DNA of 64,000 bases from Variovorax sp. OV329. Its GTDB lineage: Bacteria; Pseudomonadota; Gammaproteobacteria; Burkholderiales; Burkholderiaceae_C. Numbering within the stretch: the first letter of the stretch is position 1; every line of letters begins with the position of its first letter. This document shows, in pieces, positions 8,159-16,532 of the stretch. Where the stretch lies: positions 62,001 through 126,000 of the forward strand of contig NZ_FOUG01000010.1 of assembly GCF_900114785.1 (NCBI RefSeq), in the 5' to 3' direction. The position numbers and the translations under genes were made by a program. The notes under the pieces are model-generated. The model was not told where the DNA came from. It searched no databases and saw nothing but the letters and a program-made list of their open reading frames with translations.

Positions 8159-9670
8159 TCATTCCTCGACGAAGGCTTCCTCGCGTTTTGACTTCACCGC
8201 CGGCAGCAGCACGATCACCAGCAGCAGCACGGCCGCAGCCAGCAGGCCCGCCGAGATCGGACGGCTGACGAACACGCTCCAGTCGCCCCGCGAGAGCAGC
8301 AGCGCACGGCGCAGGTTCTCTTCCATCATCGGGCCCAGGATGAAGCCCAGCAGCAAGGGGGCGGGTTCGCATCCCAGCTTGTAGAAGAGGTAGCCGATGA
8401 AGCCGAAGGCACCCACCATCCAGATGTCGAAGGTGTTGTTGTTCGTCGAGTAGACGCCGACGGCGCAGAACAGCACGATCGAAGGGAACAGGAAGCGGTA
8501 AGGCACCGACAGCAGCTTGATCCACATGCCGATCAGCGGCAGGTTCAGGACCACCAGCATCGCGTTGCCGATCCACATCGAGGCGATCAGGCCCCAGAAC
8601 AGCTCGGGGTTGCTGGTCATCACCTGCGGGCCCGGCTGGATGTTGTGGATGGTCATGGCACCCACCATCAGCGCCATCACGGCGTTGGGCGGGATGCCCA
8701 GCGTCAGCAGCGGGATGAAGGAGGTCTGCGCACCGGCGTTGTTGGCCGACTCGGGAGCCGCCACGCCGCGGATGTTGCCCTTGCCGAAGGGCACTTCGCC
8801 CGGACGCAGCTTGGTCTTCTTCTCGATGGTGTAGGCCGCGAAGGCCGCCAGCAGCGCGCCGCCGCCGGGCAGGATGCCCAGCGCCGAACCCAGTGCCGTA
8901 CCGCGCAGGACGGCGGGCACCATGTTCTTGAAGTCTTCCTTGGTGGGGAACAGGCCCGTCACCTTGGCAGTGAACACTTCGCGCTCGTCTTCCGGCTGTG
9001 CCAGGTTGGCAATGATTTCACCGTAGCCGAACACGCCCATGGCGATGGCCACGAAGCCGATACCGTCGGTGAGTTCCGGAATGTCGAAGGAGAAGCGCGC
9101 CACGCCGGAGTTGACGTCGGTGCCCACCAAGCCCAGCAGCAGGCCCAGCACGATCATCGCGACGGCCTTGAGCAGCGAGCCCGAGGCCAGCACCACGGCG
9201 CCGATCAGGCCCAGGATCATCAGCGAGAAGTATTCGGCCGGGCCGAACTTGAAGGCCAACTCGGTCAGCGGCGGCGCGAAGCCGGCCAGGATCAGCGTGC
9301 CCACGCAGCCTGCGAAGAACGAGCCGAGGCCGGCAGCGGCGAGTGCAGGACCTGCCCGCCCTCGCTTGGCCATCTGGTGCCCGTCGATCACTGTCACCAC
9401 CGAGGATGACTCGCCAGGCAGGTTCACCAGGATGGCGGTGGTCGAGCCGCCGTACTGTGCGCCGTAGTAGATACCGGCCAGCATGATCAGGGCCGACACC
9501 GGCGGCAGCGCGTAGGTGGCAGGCAGCAGCATCGCGATGGTGGCCACCGGGCCGATGCCGGGCAGCACGCCGATCAGCGTGCCCAGGATACAGCCGATCA
9601 GGCAGTACAGCAGGTTGGTGAAGGTGAAGGCAACGCCGAACCCCACCGACAGGTTGTGAATCAGTTCCAT
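8159..9670 (-). CDS. tctA: Tripartite tricarboxylate transporter large membrane subunit TctA
   Basis: 503 residues with about 12 membrane segments. The signature GTLIGVLPGIGPVATIAMLLP near the N-terminus and its repeat GSALGILPGGGALLAAF near mid-protein mark the two TctA halves. It forms the secondary transporter with TctB and receives ligand from a TctC/Bug protein. It starts 14 bases downstream of tctB. No tctC is adjacent; the nearest Bug protein is at 6105-7073. Citrate is the founding substrate of the family, but specificity cannot be read here. Confidence 0.96.
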   Translation of the reverse strand: MELIHNLSVGFGVAFTFTNLLYCLIGCILGTLIGVLPGIGPVATIAMLLPATYALPPVSALIMLAGIYYGAQYGGSTTAILVNLPGESSSVVTVIDGHQMAKRGRAGPALAAAGLGSFFAGCVGTLILAGFAPPLTELAFKFGPAEYFSLMILGLIGAVVLASGSLLKAVAMIVLGLLLGLVGTDVNSGVARFSFDIPELTDGIGFVAIAMGVFGYGEIIANLAQPEDEREVFTAKVTGLFPTKEDFKNMVPAVLRGTALGSALGILPGGGALLAAFAAYTIEKKTKLRPGEVPFGKGNIRGVAAPESANNAGAQTSFIPLLTLGIPPNAVMALMVGAMTIHNIQPGPQVMTSNPELFWGLIASMWIGNAMLVVLNLPLIGMWIKLLSVPYRFLFPSIVLFCAVGVYSTNNNTFDIWMVGAFGFIGYLFYKLGCEPAPLLLGFILGPMMEENLRRALLLSRGDWSVFVSRPISAGLLAAAVLLLVIVLLPAVKSKREEAFVEE

Positions 9671-9684
9671 GTTTCTGTGCTCAG

Positions 9685-10173
9685 TCAGCCGGTGATGAAG
9701 GTGGGCCAGACCTGGATCTGGAGCTTCAGGGCCCAGATGAAGGCGATGTAGCTGCCGATTGCGAGCACGGTCGCCAGTCCGAGAACGGAAGGCAGGGCAT
9801 GCTTGCTACCGGCCTGCGCCGCGATGATGACCAGCGCATAGATCGCGATGATCAATCCCATGGCCGGGATGCCGAAGCTGGGCAGGCCGCCCAGCAGCAC
9901 ACCGAAGGCCAGGTTGGCGCCAAGGATGAAGACGACCTGCCTCCAGGCCCACTTGCCGATGGGGTCGCCGGTGGCGGTTTCCACCGTCAGGCCGGTGAAC
10001 ATGATGATCAGGCCGAAGATGGCCATCACGATGCCGAGCATCAGGGGAAAGTACCCCGGACCCATGCGCGCGCCGCTGCCCACGTTGTAGGTGGTTGCGC
10101 CCCATGCAAAGGCGACCCCGACCACGGTGAACATGACGCCCGCGAAGAAGTCCTTCTGACTCTTGATTTTCAC
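9685..10173 (-). CDS. tctB: Tripartite tricarboxylate transporter small membrane subunit TctB
   Basis: 162 residues with four predicted membrane helices, the normal TctB size and topology. The start is GTG at 10173, supported by GAGGAG eight bases upstream. First gene of the tctBA pair; the promoter should lie in 10174-10309. Confidence 0.93.
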   Translation of the reverse strand: MKIKSQKDFFAGVMFTVVGVAFAWGATTYNVGSGARMGPGYFPLMLGIVMAIFGLIIMFTGLTVETATGDPIGKWAWRQVVFILGANLAFGVLLGGLPSFGIPAMGLIIAIYALVIIAAQAGSKHALPSVLGLATVLAIGSYIAFIWALKLQIQVWPTFITG

Positions 10174-10248
10174 GAACAGTCTCCTCGATTCGGAATTCGA
10201 ACCTGCGGATTCTGGAGGCTGAATGAAAGCTTCTCGATGTGGATTCCA

Positions 10249-10265
10249 CCTAGCGTAGAGCTAGG
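10249..10265. promoter_or_regulatory. Perfect inverted repeat upstream of tctB
   Basis: CCTAGC-GTAGA-GCTAGG, six-base arms and five-base spacer, about 76 bases upstream of the tctB start. No T-run follows on either strand, so an operator is more likely than a terminator for the preceding ATPase gene. Confidence 0.35.
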
Positions 10266-10309
10266 GTAATCCCTGCGTCATGGCCGTGTGCGAGGCCCTG
10301 TCTCGCGGG

Positions 10310-12118
10310 CTATTCCATGGGCGGCGTGGCGCTCAGGACTTCCTCGATGGTGGTGAGTCCTTCGGCCACGCGCAGCGCTCCAGCGAGGCGCAGCGGACGC
10401 ATGCCGTCGGCAACCGCCTGCCGGCGCAGCATGCCGATGTTCGGCTCCTTGTTCACCTGGGACTTGAACTCTTCGGAGACGGTGAGCAGCTCGTACAGGC
10501 CCATGCGGCCGCGATAGCCGGTCATGCGGCAGTCCACGCATCCTACCGGCCGGTAGGCCCGCACCGAACCGGAGATCTGCCAGGGCTTGACGAACTCGTC
10601 GAGCCGCTCGCGCGTGACCGACTCGTCAGGTTGCTTGCAGTGCGGGCACAGGGTGCGCACCAGGCGCTGCGCGAGCACGCCCAGCATGGTGGCGTTGATG
10701 AGGTAGTTGGGCACGCCCAGCTCCATGAGCCGGGTGATGGCGCTGGGCGCGTCGTTGGTGTGCAGGGTGCTGAAAACCAGGTGGCCGGTGAGTGCGGACT
10801 GCACAGCCATCTCGGCCGTGGGGAGGTCGCGGACCTCGCCCACCATGATGATGTCCGGGTCCTGCCGCATGAGCGCGCGCAGTCCCTCGGTGAAGCCGAA
10901 GTCCAGCTGCGGCTGCACCTGCGTCTGGTTGAAGGAGGACTCGATCATCTCGATCGGGTCCTCGATGGTGCTGACGTTGACCTCCTCGGTGGCCACGCGC
11001 TTGAGCGTGGAGTACAGCGTGGTGGTCTTGCCCGAGCCGGTGGGCCCGGTCACCAGGACGATGCCGTGGGGGCGCGTGACCAGCTGTTCCCAGCGCTTGG
11101 CGTCATGCTGCGCAAACCCCAGTTCGTCCAGGTTCTTCACCGTGGTGTCGGGGTCGAAGATCCGCATCACCATCTTCTCACCGAAGGCGGTGGGCAGCGT
11201 GGACAGGCGCATTTCGACTTCGTCGCCGCGCAGGTTGCGCGTCTTGATGCGGCCGTCCAGCGGGCGGCGCTTCTCGACCACGTCCATGCGGCCCAGCAGC
11301 TTGATGCGCGCCACCATGGCGTTCATCACGCCCATGGGCATCTGGTAGGCCGGGTGCAGCACGCCGTCGATGCGAAAGCGGATCACGCCCTGCTCGCGGC
11401 GGGGCTCCAGGTGAATGTCGCTGGCGCGCTGGTCGAAGGCGTATTGCCACAGCCAGTCGACCACCTGCACCACGCTCTGGTCGTTGGCGTCGAGCTGCTT
11501 GTTGCTTTTGCCCAGTTCCACCAGCTGCTCGAAGCTGGCCGCGCTCGACGCCCCGCCGGCCTTCTGCGCGGCGCGCACCGACTTGGCCAGGGCGAAGAAT
11601 TCGGCCGTGTAGCGATGGATGTCCGCCGGGTTGGCCACCACGCGCCGCACGCTGCGCCGCGCCTGTCGCTCCACTTCGCCGACCCAGTCGGTGATGAAGG
11701 GCTCGCTGGTGGCCACCACCACCTCGGTGGGTGTGACCTGCACCGGCAGCACCTTGTGCCGCTCGGCGTATGCAGCGCTCATCGTGTCGGCCACCTTGCC
11801 CACGTCGACCTTGAGCGGGTCGACGCGCAGGTAAGGCAGGCCCGCGCGACCTGCCAGCCACTGCGTGAGCATTTCCAGGTCGAGCGGCTTGCCGTCGCTC
11901 TCGCGCGTCATGGCCACCGCGGCCAGGCGCACCAGCGGCGCCTGCCGGCTCTCCGCCCGCGCGCAGCGGGCAATGGTGCGCTGCGCCTCGGCGGGCGAGA
12001 TGACGCCGTCGCGCGCCAGCCATTCGATGACCAGCTTCAGTTCAAGCGGCCCTTGGTAGGCCGTGGGCGGGTTCGATTGGGCGGTGGCGGAGGAAACGGG
12101 CAATGGCGTGGCGCTCAT
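10310..12118 (-). CDS. GspE/PilB-family secretion or pilus assembly ATPase
   Basis: 602 residues. N-terminal GspE/MshE-like domain (about 60-190), then the N2 domain and the ATPase core: Walker A GPTGSGKTTT near residue 355, Asp box around VSTIEDPIE, Walker B IIMVGEVRD, His box GHLVFSTLHTNDA. A tetracysteine zinc motif (CPHC...CVDC) lies in the C-terminal part, as in type II secretion and type IV pilus assembly ATPases. The ATG at 12118 overlaps the upstream stop codon (ATGA). No other secretion or pilus gene is adjacent, so it is an orphan motor. Confidence 0.93.
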   Translation of the reverse strand: MSATPLPVSSATAQSNPPTAYQGPLELKLVIEWLARDGVISPAEAQRTIARCARAESRQAPLVRLAAVAMTRESDGKPLDLEMLTQWLAGRAGLPYLRVDPLKVDVGKVADTMSAAYAERHKVLPVQVTPTEVVVATSEPFITDWVGEVERQARRSVRRVVANPADIHRYTAEFFALAKSVRAAQKAGGASSAASFEQLVELGKSNKQLDANDQSVVQVVDWLWQYAFDQRASDIHLEPRREQGVIRFRIDGVLHPAYQMPMGVMNAMVARIKLLGRMDVVEKRRPLDGRIKTRNLRGDEVEMRLSTLPTAFGEKMVMRIFDPDTTVKNLDELGFAQHDAKRWEQLVTRPHGIVLVTGPTGSGKTTTLYSTLKRVATEEVNVSTIEDPIEMIESSFNQTQVQPQLDFGFTEGLRALMRQDPDIIMVGEVRDLPTAEMAVQSALTGHLVFSTLHTNDAPSAITRLMELGVPNYLINATMLGVLAQRLVRTLCPHCKQPDESVTRERLDEFVKPWQISGSVRAYRPVGCVDCRMTGYRGRMGLYELLTVSEEFKSQVNKEPNIGMLRRQAVADGMRPLRLAGALRVAEGLTTIEEVLSATPPME

Positions 12119-12861
12119 AAGCTGTAGGCCTTGAACACCCGCAGCCATTTGGGCGCGGGCAGGCCCCAGCGAGTCTGTATGGTTTGCGCGCGCTCGGCAA
12201 GCGTGGCACGGCTCGGACGGCCGGGCTCGCGCTGCGCCAGCACCACCGTGTTGCCTTCGCGCGTCGGCCGGAAGGCCCACACCGCCTTTTCACCGAAGGC
12301 CGCGATGATCTTTTCCAGGCTGCGCTCGTAGCTGGAGGAACGGCCGAACAGGTTGACCGTCATGCAGCCGCTCTCGGTGAGCAGCCCGCGGCAGTCGCGG
12401 TAGAAGTCTTCCGTGTCCAGCACCGGCGCGGCTGCCTCGTGGTCGTACAGGTCGACCTGCAGCGCGTCCACGCTCTCCTGCCACTGGGACTTGCGGATCT
12501 CCACCGAGGCATCGGCAATCACGACCGTCAGCTTGGCATCGTCGGGTGGAAGCTTGAACCAGCCGCGGCAGGCGGCCAGCACCTGCGGGTTGAGCTCGAT
12601 GGCCGTGGTGCGCATGCGCAGTTGCTTGCGGCAGAACTTGGTGAGCGAGGCCGCACCAAGGCCCAGTTGCATGGCGTGGCGGTTCATCACGCTGGAGGGC
12701 TCGACGAAGAGCAGCCAGGCCATCATGCGCTGCACGTACTCGAGTTCGATCTCGAAGGGCGCGTCCAGCTTCATGGAGCCCTGGACCCACTCGGTGCCCA
12801 GATGCAGGTAGCGCACGTCTCCCCAGTCGGAGAAATTGACCTCGGGCAGGGATGGCTTCAT
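12115..12861 (-). CDS. Spermidine/spermine synthase-like protein (class I methyltransferase fold)
   Basis: 248 residues from MKPSLPEVNFSDWGDVRYLH. The glycine-rich GLGAASLTKF, TTAIELNPQV and VDALQVDLYD segments match the polyamine-synthase/SAM Rossmann fold. Classical active-site motifs of true spermidine synthases are not all evident, so a polyamine aminopropyltransferase role is only possible. The start was chosen by family resemblance; no strong ribosome-binding site is seen. It overlaps the GspE-like ATPase gene by four bases, implying translational coupling of two genes with no obvious functional link. Confidence 0.82.
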   Translation of the reverse strand: MKPSLPEVNFSDWGDVRYLHLGTEWVQGSMKLDAPFEIELEYVQRMMAWLLFVEPSSVMNRHAMQLGLGAASLTKFCRKQLRMRTTAIELNPQVLAACRGWFKLPPDDAKLTVVIADASVEIRKSQWQESVDALQVDLYDHEAAAPVLDTEDFYRDCRGLLTESGCMTVNLFGRSSSYERSLEKIIAAFGEKAVWAFRPTREGNTVVLAQREPGRPSRATLAERAQTIQTRWGLPAPKWLRVFKAYSL

Positions 12862-12881
12862 GGACGATTGAGGGACTCGAT

Positions 12882-12926
12882 TGCTACGCTTTTGATAGCA
12901 CCAGAAGCCCACTGCAAGCGGGCTTC
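12882..12926. repeat. Composite inverted-repeat element (possible dispersed Comamonadaceae intergenic repeat)
   Basis: Two adjoining dyads: TGCTA-N9-TAGCA (12882-12900) and GAAGCCC-N9-GGGCTTC (12904-12926). On the reverse strand it reads GCTATCAAAAGCGTAGCA, which resembles a dispersed TATCAAAA-type intergenic repeat I recall from Comamonadaceae genomes. It lies in the 281-base gap between divergent genes at 12861 and 13143. Only one copy was noticed in the window. Confidence 0.4.
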
Positions 12927-13142
12927 ATGGGGTTGGTGCACGCGAAATAAATGTTGGCGCCAGCGGGCGCCTGAGCATAATACCGCTGCCTCGCGACCCC
13001 ATCGGCGCTGCCCCGGCAGTCCTGGACGCGAGCTTCGCAAGCATGGCCGGGGGTGTTGTGCGCGACAAGTCCCGGACATGCTGGTTTCAACGCGTGCCGA
13101 GGCCCGGAAAGCGGCATCGGCGCAGAAGGAGGGAAATCAAGA

Positions 13143-13973
13143 ATGAACACGGAAGTGATCTGGACCTTCATCACCACGCAGGGCGCGGACTTCGGCTTCA
13201 AGGTGATCGGTGCGCTGGTTGCGTGGGCCATCGGGCGCTGGCTGATCGGCCTGGCGCAGCGACTGGTCAGCGGGGCGCTCGAGCGGGGCAAGCGCATGGA
13301 CCCCACGCTCAGCAACTACCTGGTGTCCATCCTGGGCGTGATCCTCAACATCGTCCTGGTGCTGGCGATCCTGGACATGTTCGGCGTGCGCACCACTTCC
13401 TTCGCGGCGCTGCTTGCCGGTGCGGGCCTGGCCATCGGCACCGCCTGGGGCGGGCTGCTCACCCACTTCGCGGCCGGCGTCTTCCTGCAGGTCATGCGGC
13501 CCTACAGAGTGGGCGACTTCGTCTGCGTGGGCGGCGTCACGGGGACGGTGAAGGAACTGGGCCTGTTCGGCACCACGCTCATCACCCCCGACAACACCGT
13601 TACGCTGGTGGGCAACAACAAGGTGCTGGGCGACAACATCCAGAACTTCAGCACCCTGGGCTTTCGCCGCGTGGACACGGTGGCCAAGCTGGCCAACGGC
13701 GTCGACGTGACCCAGGCCATCGAGCTCCTGAAGGCGGAACTGGCGAAGATCCCGAACGTGTCGACAGAGCAGCCGCCGGACGTGGAGATCCTGCAGTTCA
13801 CGCCCGAAGGCCCGCTGCTGGCAGTGCGTCCTTACACCCACACCGACCACTACTGGCAGGTGTACTTCGACACGCACCGGGCGGTGGTGCGCGTGTTCGG
13901 CGCGGCGGGCTTCCCGACGCCCGAGACGCCACTGGCCTACCGCAGCGTGCCGCCGCAGGCCGCCACGGCCTGA
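13143..13973 (+). CDS. Small-conductance mechanosensitive channel (MscS family)
   Basis: 276 residues with three N-terminal membrane helices. The pore helix is rich in Gly/Ala (FAALLAGAGLAIGTAWGGLL) and is followed by the beta domain (RPYRVGDFV) and a C-terminal cytoplasmic vestibule, the minimal E. coli MscS layout. It would release osmolytes during hypo-osmotic shock. The ATG at 13143 is preceded by GGAGGG; an upstream in-frame start would add a non-conserved stretch. A strong terminator follows. Confidence 0.94.
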   Translation: MNTEVIWTFITTQGADFGFKVIGALVAWAIGRWLIGLAQRLVSGALERGKRMDPTLSNYLVSILGVILNIVLVLAILDMFGVRTTSFAALLAGAGLAIGTAWGGLLTHFAAGVFLQVMRPYRVGDFVCVGGVTGTVKELGLFGTTLITPDNTVTLVGNNKVLGDNIQNFSTLGFRRVDTVAKLANGVDVTQAIELLKAELAKIPNVSTEQPPDVEILQFTPEGPLLAVRPYTHTDHYWQVYFDTHRAVVRVFGAAGFPTPETPLAYRSVPPQAATA

Positions 13974-13993
13974 GCCGGCGCCGCGCCCAAAGA

Positions 13994-14017
13994 AAAACCC
14001 GCCGATCGGCGGGTTTT
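13994..14017. terminator. Bidirectional rho-independent terminator
   Basis: AAAACCCGCC-GATC-GGCGGGTTTT, a perfect ten-base stem with a four-base loop, between the convergent mscS and repeat-protein genes. Confidence 0.92.
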
Positions 14018-14041
14018 GTTCTGGCGCTTGCCTGTGGTCTG

Positions 14042-14389
14042 TCAGGGCTTCTTCGCCGGATCCGGCGGCAGCTTCTCGGCGATCGACTCGCCGGCCTTGC
14101 GCGTACCCGCGATGGCGGAGTCGCCGGCATTGCCAGCCGCCGTGGTCGCCTTCTTGGTGCCCTTCTTGGTGGCATCCCAGCCCTTCTTGGTACCGCTCTT
14201 GGTCTTGTCCCAAGCCTTCTCGGTGCCACTCTTGGTGGAATCCCAGGCCTTCTCGCTGGTGTTCTTGGTCGAGTCCCAGGCCTTCTCGGCCGCATTGGGT
14301 TCGGTCTTCTGCGCCAGGGCCGGACCGGCCAGCATCGCCAGCGACAGGGCGGCGGCGACAGAAAGTCGATTGCGGAACGAATGGGTCAT
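14042..14389 (-). CDS. Secreted protein of tandem 11-residue amphipathic repeats
   Basis: 115 residues. A signal peptide (residues 1-26, cleavage after PALA) precedes a mature chain built of five or so imperfect 11-mers around EKAWDSTKSGT: AAEKAWDSTKN, TSEKAWDSTKS, GTEKAWDKTKS, GTKKGWDATKK, GTKKATTAAGN. The 11-residue period, high Lys/Glu/Ala and one Trp per repeat suggest an extended amphipathic helix like group 3 LEA or apolipoprotein-type proteins. Probably periplasmic. AAGGAG lies eight bases upstream of the ATG. Function unknown; a desiccation, membrane-surface or stress role is speculative. Confidence 0.85.
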   Translation of the reverse strand: MTHSFRNRLSVAAALSLAMLAGPALAQKTEPNAAEKAWDSTKNTSEKAWDSTKSGTEKAWDKTKSGTKKGWDATKKGTKKATTAAGNAGDSAIAGTRKAGESIAEKLPPDPAKKP

Positions 14390-14416
14390 GCTGCTAACTC
14401 CTTTTGTAGGTTTTAC

Positions 14417-14436
14417 GTGGCATTGCGAATTGCCAC
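14417..14436. promoter_or_regulatory. Inverted repeat upstream of the 11-mer repeat gene
   Basis: GTGGCA-N8-TGCCAC lies 28 bases upstream of the repeat-protein start, in a visibly AT-richer stretch between it and tatD. The position suits an operator or a 5'-UTR hairpin. Pattern-based only. Confidence 0.3.
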
Positions 14437-14528
14437 CATCTCAATGGGATTCGCAGGCTCAAGGATGACACCAAACAGCCCCGAACAATCACTTCGTTGC
14501 AATTCGGGCACTTCGACTACGTGCCGTG

Positions 14529-15380
14529 TCAGCCAATGCCGGACACCGAAACGAGCCCCGCAAGACGGGGCAAAGCTTCCAGCGCATTCCGGGTGCTTGC
14601 CTGCGCGACCTCCTCGACCGTCATGCCGCGCAGTCCGGCCACCACCTCGGCAATGCGCGGGAGTTCGGCCGGCTCGTTGCGTCCCTGCGGCTGGCCTTGC
14701 GCACGGTCGGCCTGGGTCTTGTACACCCAGTGCGGCGGGATGTCGGGCGAATCGGTCTCCATCACGATGGCCTCCAGCGGCAACGTGGTGGCCAGCCGCC
14801 GTAGCCGCAGTGCCCGGTCGAAGGTGACCGCGCCGCCGAAGCCCAGCTTGAGTCCCAGCTCGATGCAGGCCTGCGCCTGCTGTTCGCTACCGTTGAACGC
14901 GTGGGCGATACCGTGCCAGGGCTTGCCGCCTCCGGCGACCCGCAGCGCCTTGAGCACCGGGTCCACCGATCGACGCACGTGCAGCAGCACCGGCAGGTCG
15001 TGCTTGCGTGCCAGGCGCAGCTGCGCCTCGAAGATGCGTTCCTGCCGGCCCGGCTCCAGTCCCTCGACGAAATAGTCCAGGCCGATCTCGCCCACCGCCA
15101 CCAGGCGCGGATCGTCACGGTGGGCGCTGAGCGCAGCGTCCAGCAACGCCACCTCGTCCTCGGTGGCGCTGCCGGCGCACAGCGGATGGATGCCCAGCGC
15201 ATAGACGTCGCCCTGGGCATGTGCGAGTTGGCGGACAGTGTCGAAATTGAAGGCAGCCACAGCCGGAATCACGCAGACCATCACGTCCTGAGCCGCGGCA
15301 CGCGCACGCATTTCGACACGGTCCGTGTCGAATTCGGGCGCATCGAGGTGACAGTGCGTGTCGATGAAGGGCGTGGGCAT
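14529..15380 (-). CDS. TatD-family metal-dependent hydrolase/DNase
   Basis: 283 residues from MPTPFIDTHCHLD. Metal ligands of the TIM-barrel family are visible: the N-terminal HCH pair, the Glu in AVGEIGLDY, the His in PVLLHVRRS and HGIAHAFNGS, and the Asp in METDSPD. TatD proteins are 3'-5' exonucleases or phosphoesterases linked to DNA repair. The start was set at the Met next to the conserved core; an upstream in-frame extension lacks conservation. Upstream 15381-15497 holds the divergent promoter region with the protease gene. Confidence 0.92.
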   Translation of the reverse strand: MPTPFIDTHCHLDAPEFDTDRVEMRARAAAQDVMVCVIPAVAAFNFDTVRQLAHAQGDVYALGIHPLCAGSATEDEVALLDAALSAHRDDPRLVAVGEIGLDYFVEGLEPGRQERIFEAQLRLARKHDLPVLLHVRRSVDPVLKALRVAGGGKPWHGIAHAFNGSEQQAQACIELGLKLGFGGAVTFDRALRLRRLATTLPLEAIVMETDSPDIPPHWVYKTQADRAQGQPQGRNEPAELPRIAEVVAGLRGMTVEEVAQASTRNALEALPRLAGLVSVSGIG

Positions 15381-15497
15381 GAAAGCCGATGATGCCCCAG
15401 ACCTGCGGCCCTTCATCCGATCAGATGCACGCCCGCACAAAGCGTGCTACCGTGAAGGCTCACGTGTCCTCTTGGTGGTGAAAAGGCGGAGGTGCCC

Positions 15498-16508
15498 ATG
15501 CGCAGGCCTGCTTTGTACAGCCGTTCGCCCCGTGTGCCGCAACAGTCGGCCGGTGCGAGCGAAGTGGACGAGCCGCAAGCCGGAACGGGCGCGGCCGATG
15601 CTTCAGGTGCGCCCGCCGCCGATGCGGCCGCACCGCCATCCAGGCCGCGCCGCCATCTGTGGCGCAACTCCATTCTTTCCGCCGTGCTGCTGGGTGCGCT
15701 GGGCGCGGGCGGCTACTACTACCTCCCCCGGCACACCGCCCACCAACTGACGCAGAAGGACATCGACGCCGCGGTGCTGCGCAGCCTGCAGACGGCCGTG
15801 CTGCCCTCGCAAGCGGCACGCGCGGCCGACATCATCCGACCCTCGGTGGTGCAAGTGGTTGCATTGGGCTCCGAGAAGACCACACCTGCCGCCAAGGTCG
15901 AGAAGCGCGGCCGCAACATGGCGCGCGGCAAGCCGCCCACCGATCCGCCGCCCACCGCCGAAGGCGAGGTCGAGCGCGGCGTGGGGACGGGCGTGGTGAT
16001 CGTCGACAAGGGCGTGATCCTCACCAACCTGCACGTGATCGCGGGCGCCGAGAAGATCAAGGTGACTTTCTTCGACGGCCTGGAGGCCAATGCTTCCATC
16101 GTCGGGCTTCAGCCCGAGAACGACCTGGCCGTGCTGCAGGCCGACAAGATTCCGGACGACCTGGTGGCGGCCACCATGCGCTCCACCGCCGACCTGATGC
16201 CCGGGGACAACGTGGCGGTGGTGGGCTTCCCCTTCGGCATCGGCCCCTCCGTCTCGGCCGGCGTGGTGTCGGGCCTGAAGCGCTCCTTCCGCTCGCCCGA
16301 GGGCCAGCAGGAGATGAGCAACCTCATCCAGTTCGACGCCGCGGCCAACCCGGGCAATTCAGGCGGGCCCATGGTCAACATGAGCGGCGAGGTGCTGGGC
16401 ATCGTCACCGCCATCCTCAACCCCACACAGCAGCGCACCTTCATCGGCATCGGTTTTGCCGTTCCGATCGAGAACGCGGCTTCGGCCGCGGGCATGCCCC
16501 CCTTCTGA
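15498..16508 (+). CDS. Membrane-anchored S1C (HtrA/Deg-type) serine protease without PDZ domain
   Basis: 336 residues. A disordered Ala/Pro-rich cytoplasmic tail (1-50) precedes one membrane anchor (SILSAVLLGALGAGG, about 55-70) and a trypsin-like domain. The catalytic triad is visible: His about 179 in TNLHVI, Asp about 208 in ENDLAVL, Ser about 288 in GNSGGP. It ends right after the protease fold, so the PDZ domain of DegP/DegS is missing. GGAGG lies five bases before the ATG. Only 24 bases separate it from the moxR-like gene, so periplasmic proteolysis may be coordinated with the MoxR/VWA system. Confidence 0.9.
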   Translation: MRRPALYSRSPRVPQQSAGASEVDEPQAGTGAADASGAPAADAAAPPSRPRRHLWRNSILSAVLLGALGAGGYYYLPRHTAHQLTQKDIDAAVLRSLQTAVLPSQAARAADIIRPSVVQVVALGSEKTTPAAKVEKRGRNMARGKPPTDPPPTAEGEVERGVGTGVVIVDKGVILTNLHVIAGAEKIKVTFFDGLEANASIVGLQPENDLAVLQADKIPDDLVAATMRSTADLMPGDNVAVVGFPFGIGPSVSAGVVSGLKRSFRSPEGQQEMSNLIQFDAAANPGNSGGPMVNMSGEVLGIVTAILNPTQQRTFIGIGFAVPIENAASAAGMPPF

Positions 16509-16532
16509 ACCACCCACGCCAGGAAGCACCGC

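Noticed and set aside
14555..14571. GCCCCG-CAAGA-CGGGGC hairpin near the tatD 3' end as a terminator
   Set aside because: It lies inside the conserved coding end of tatD and has no U-run.
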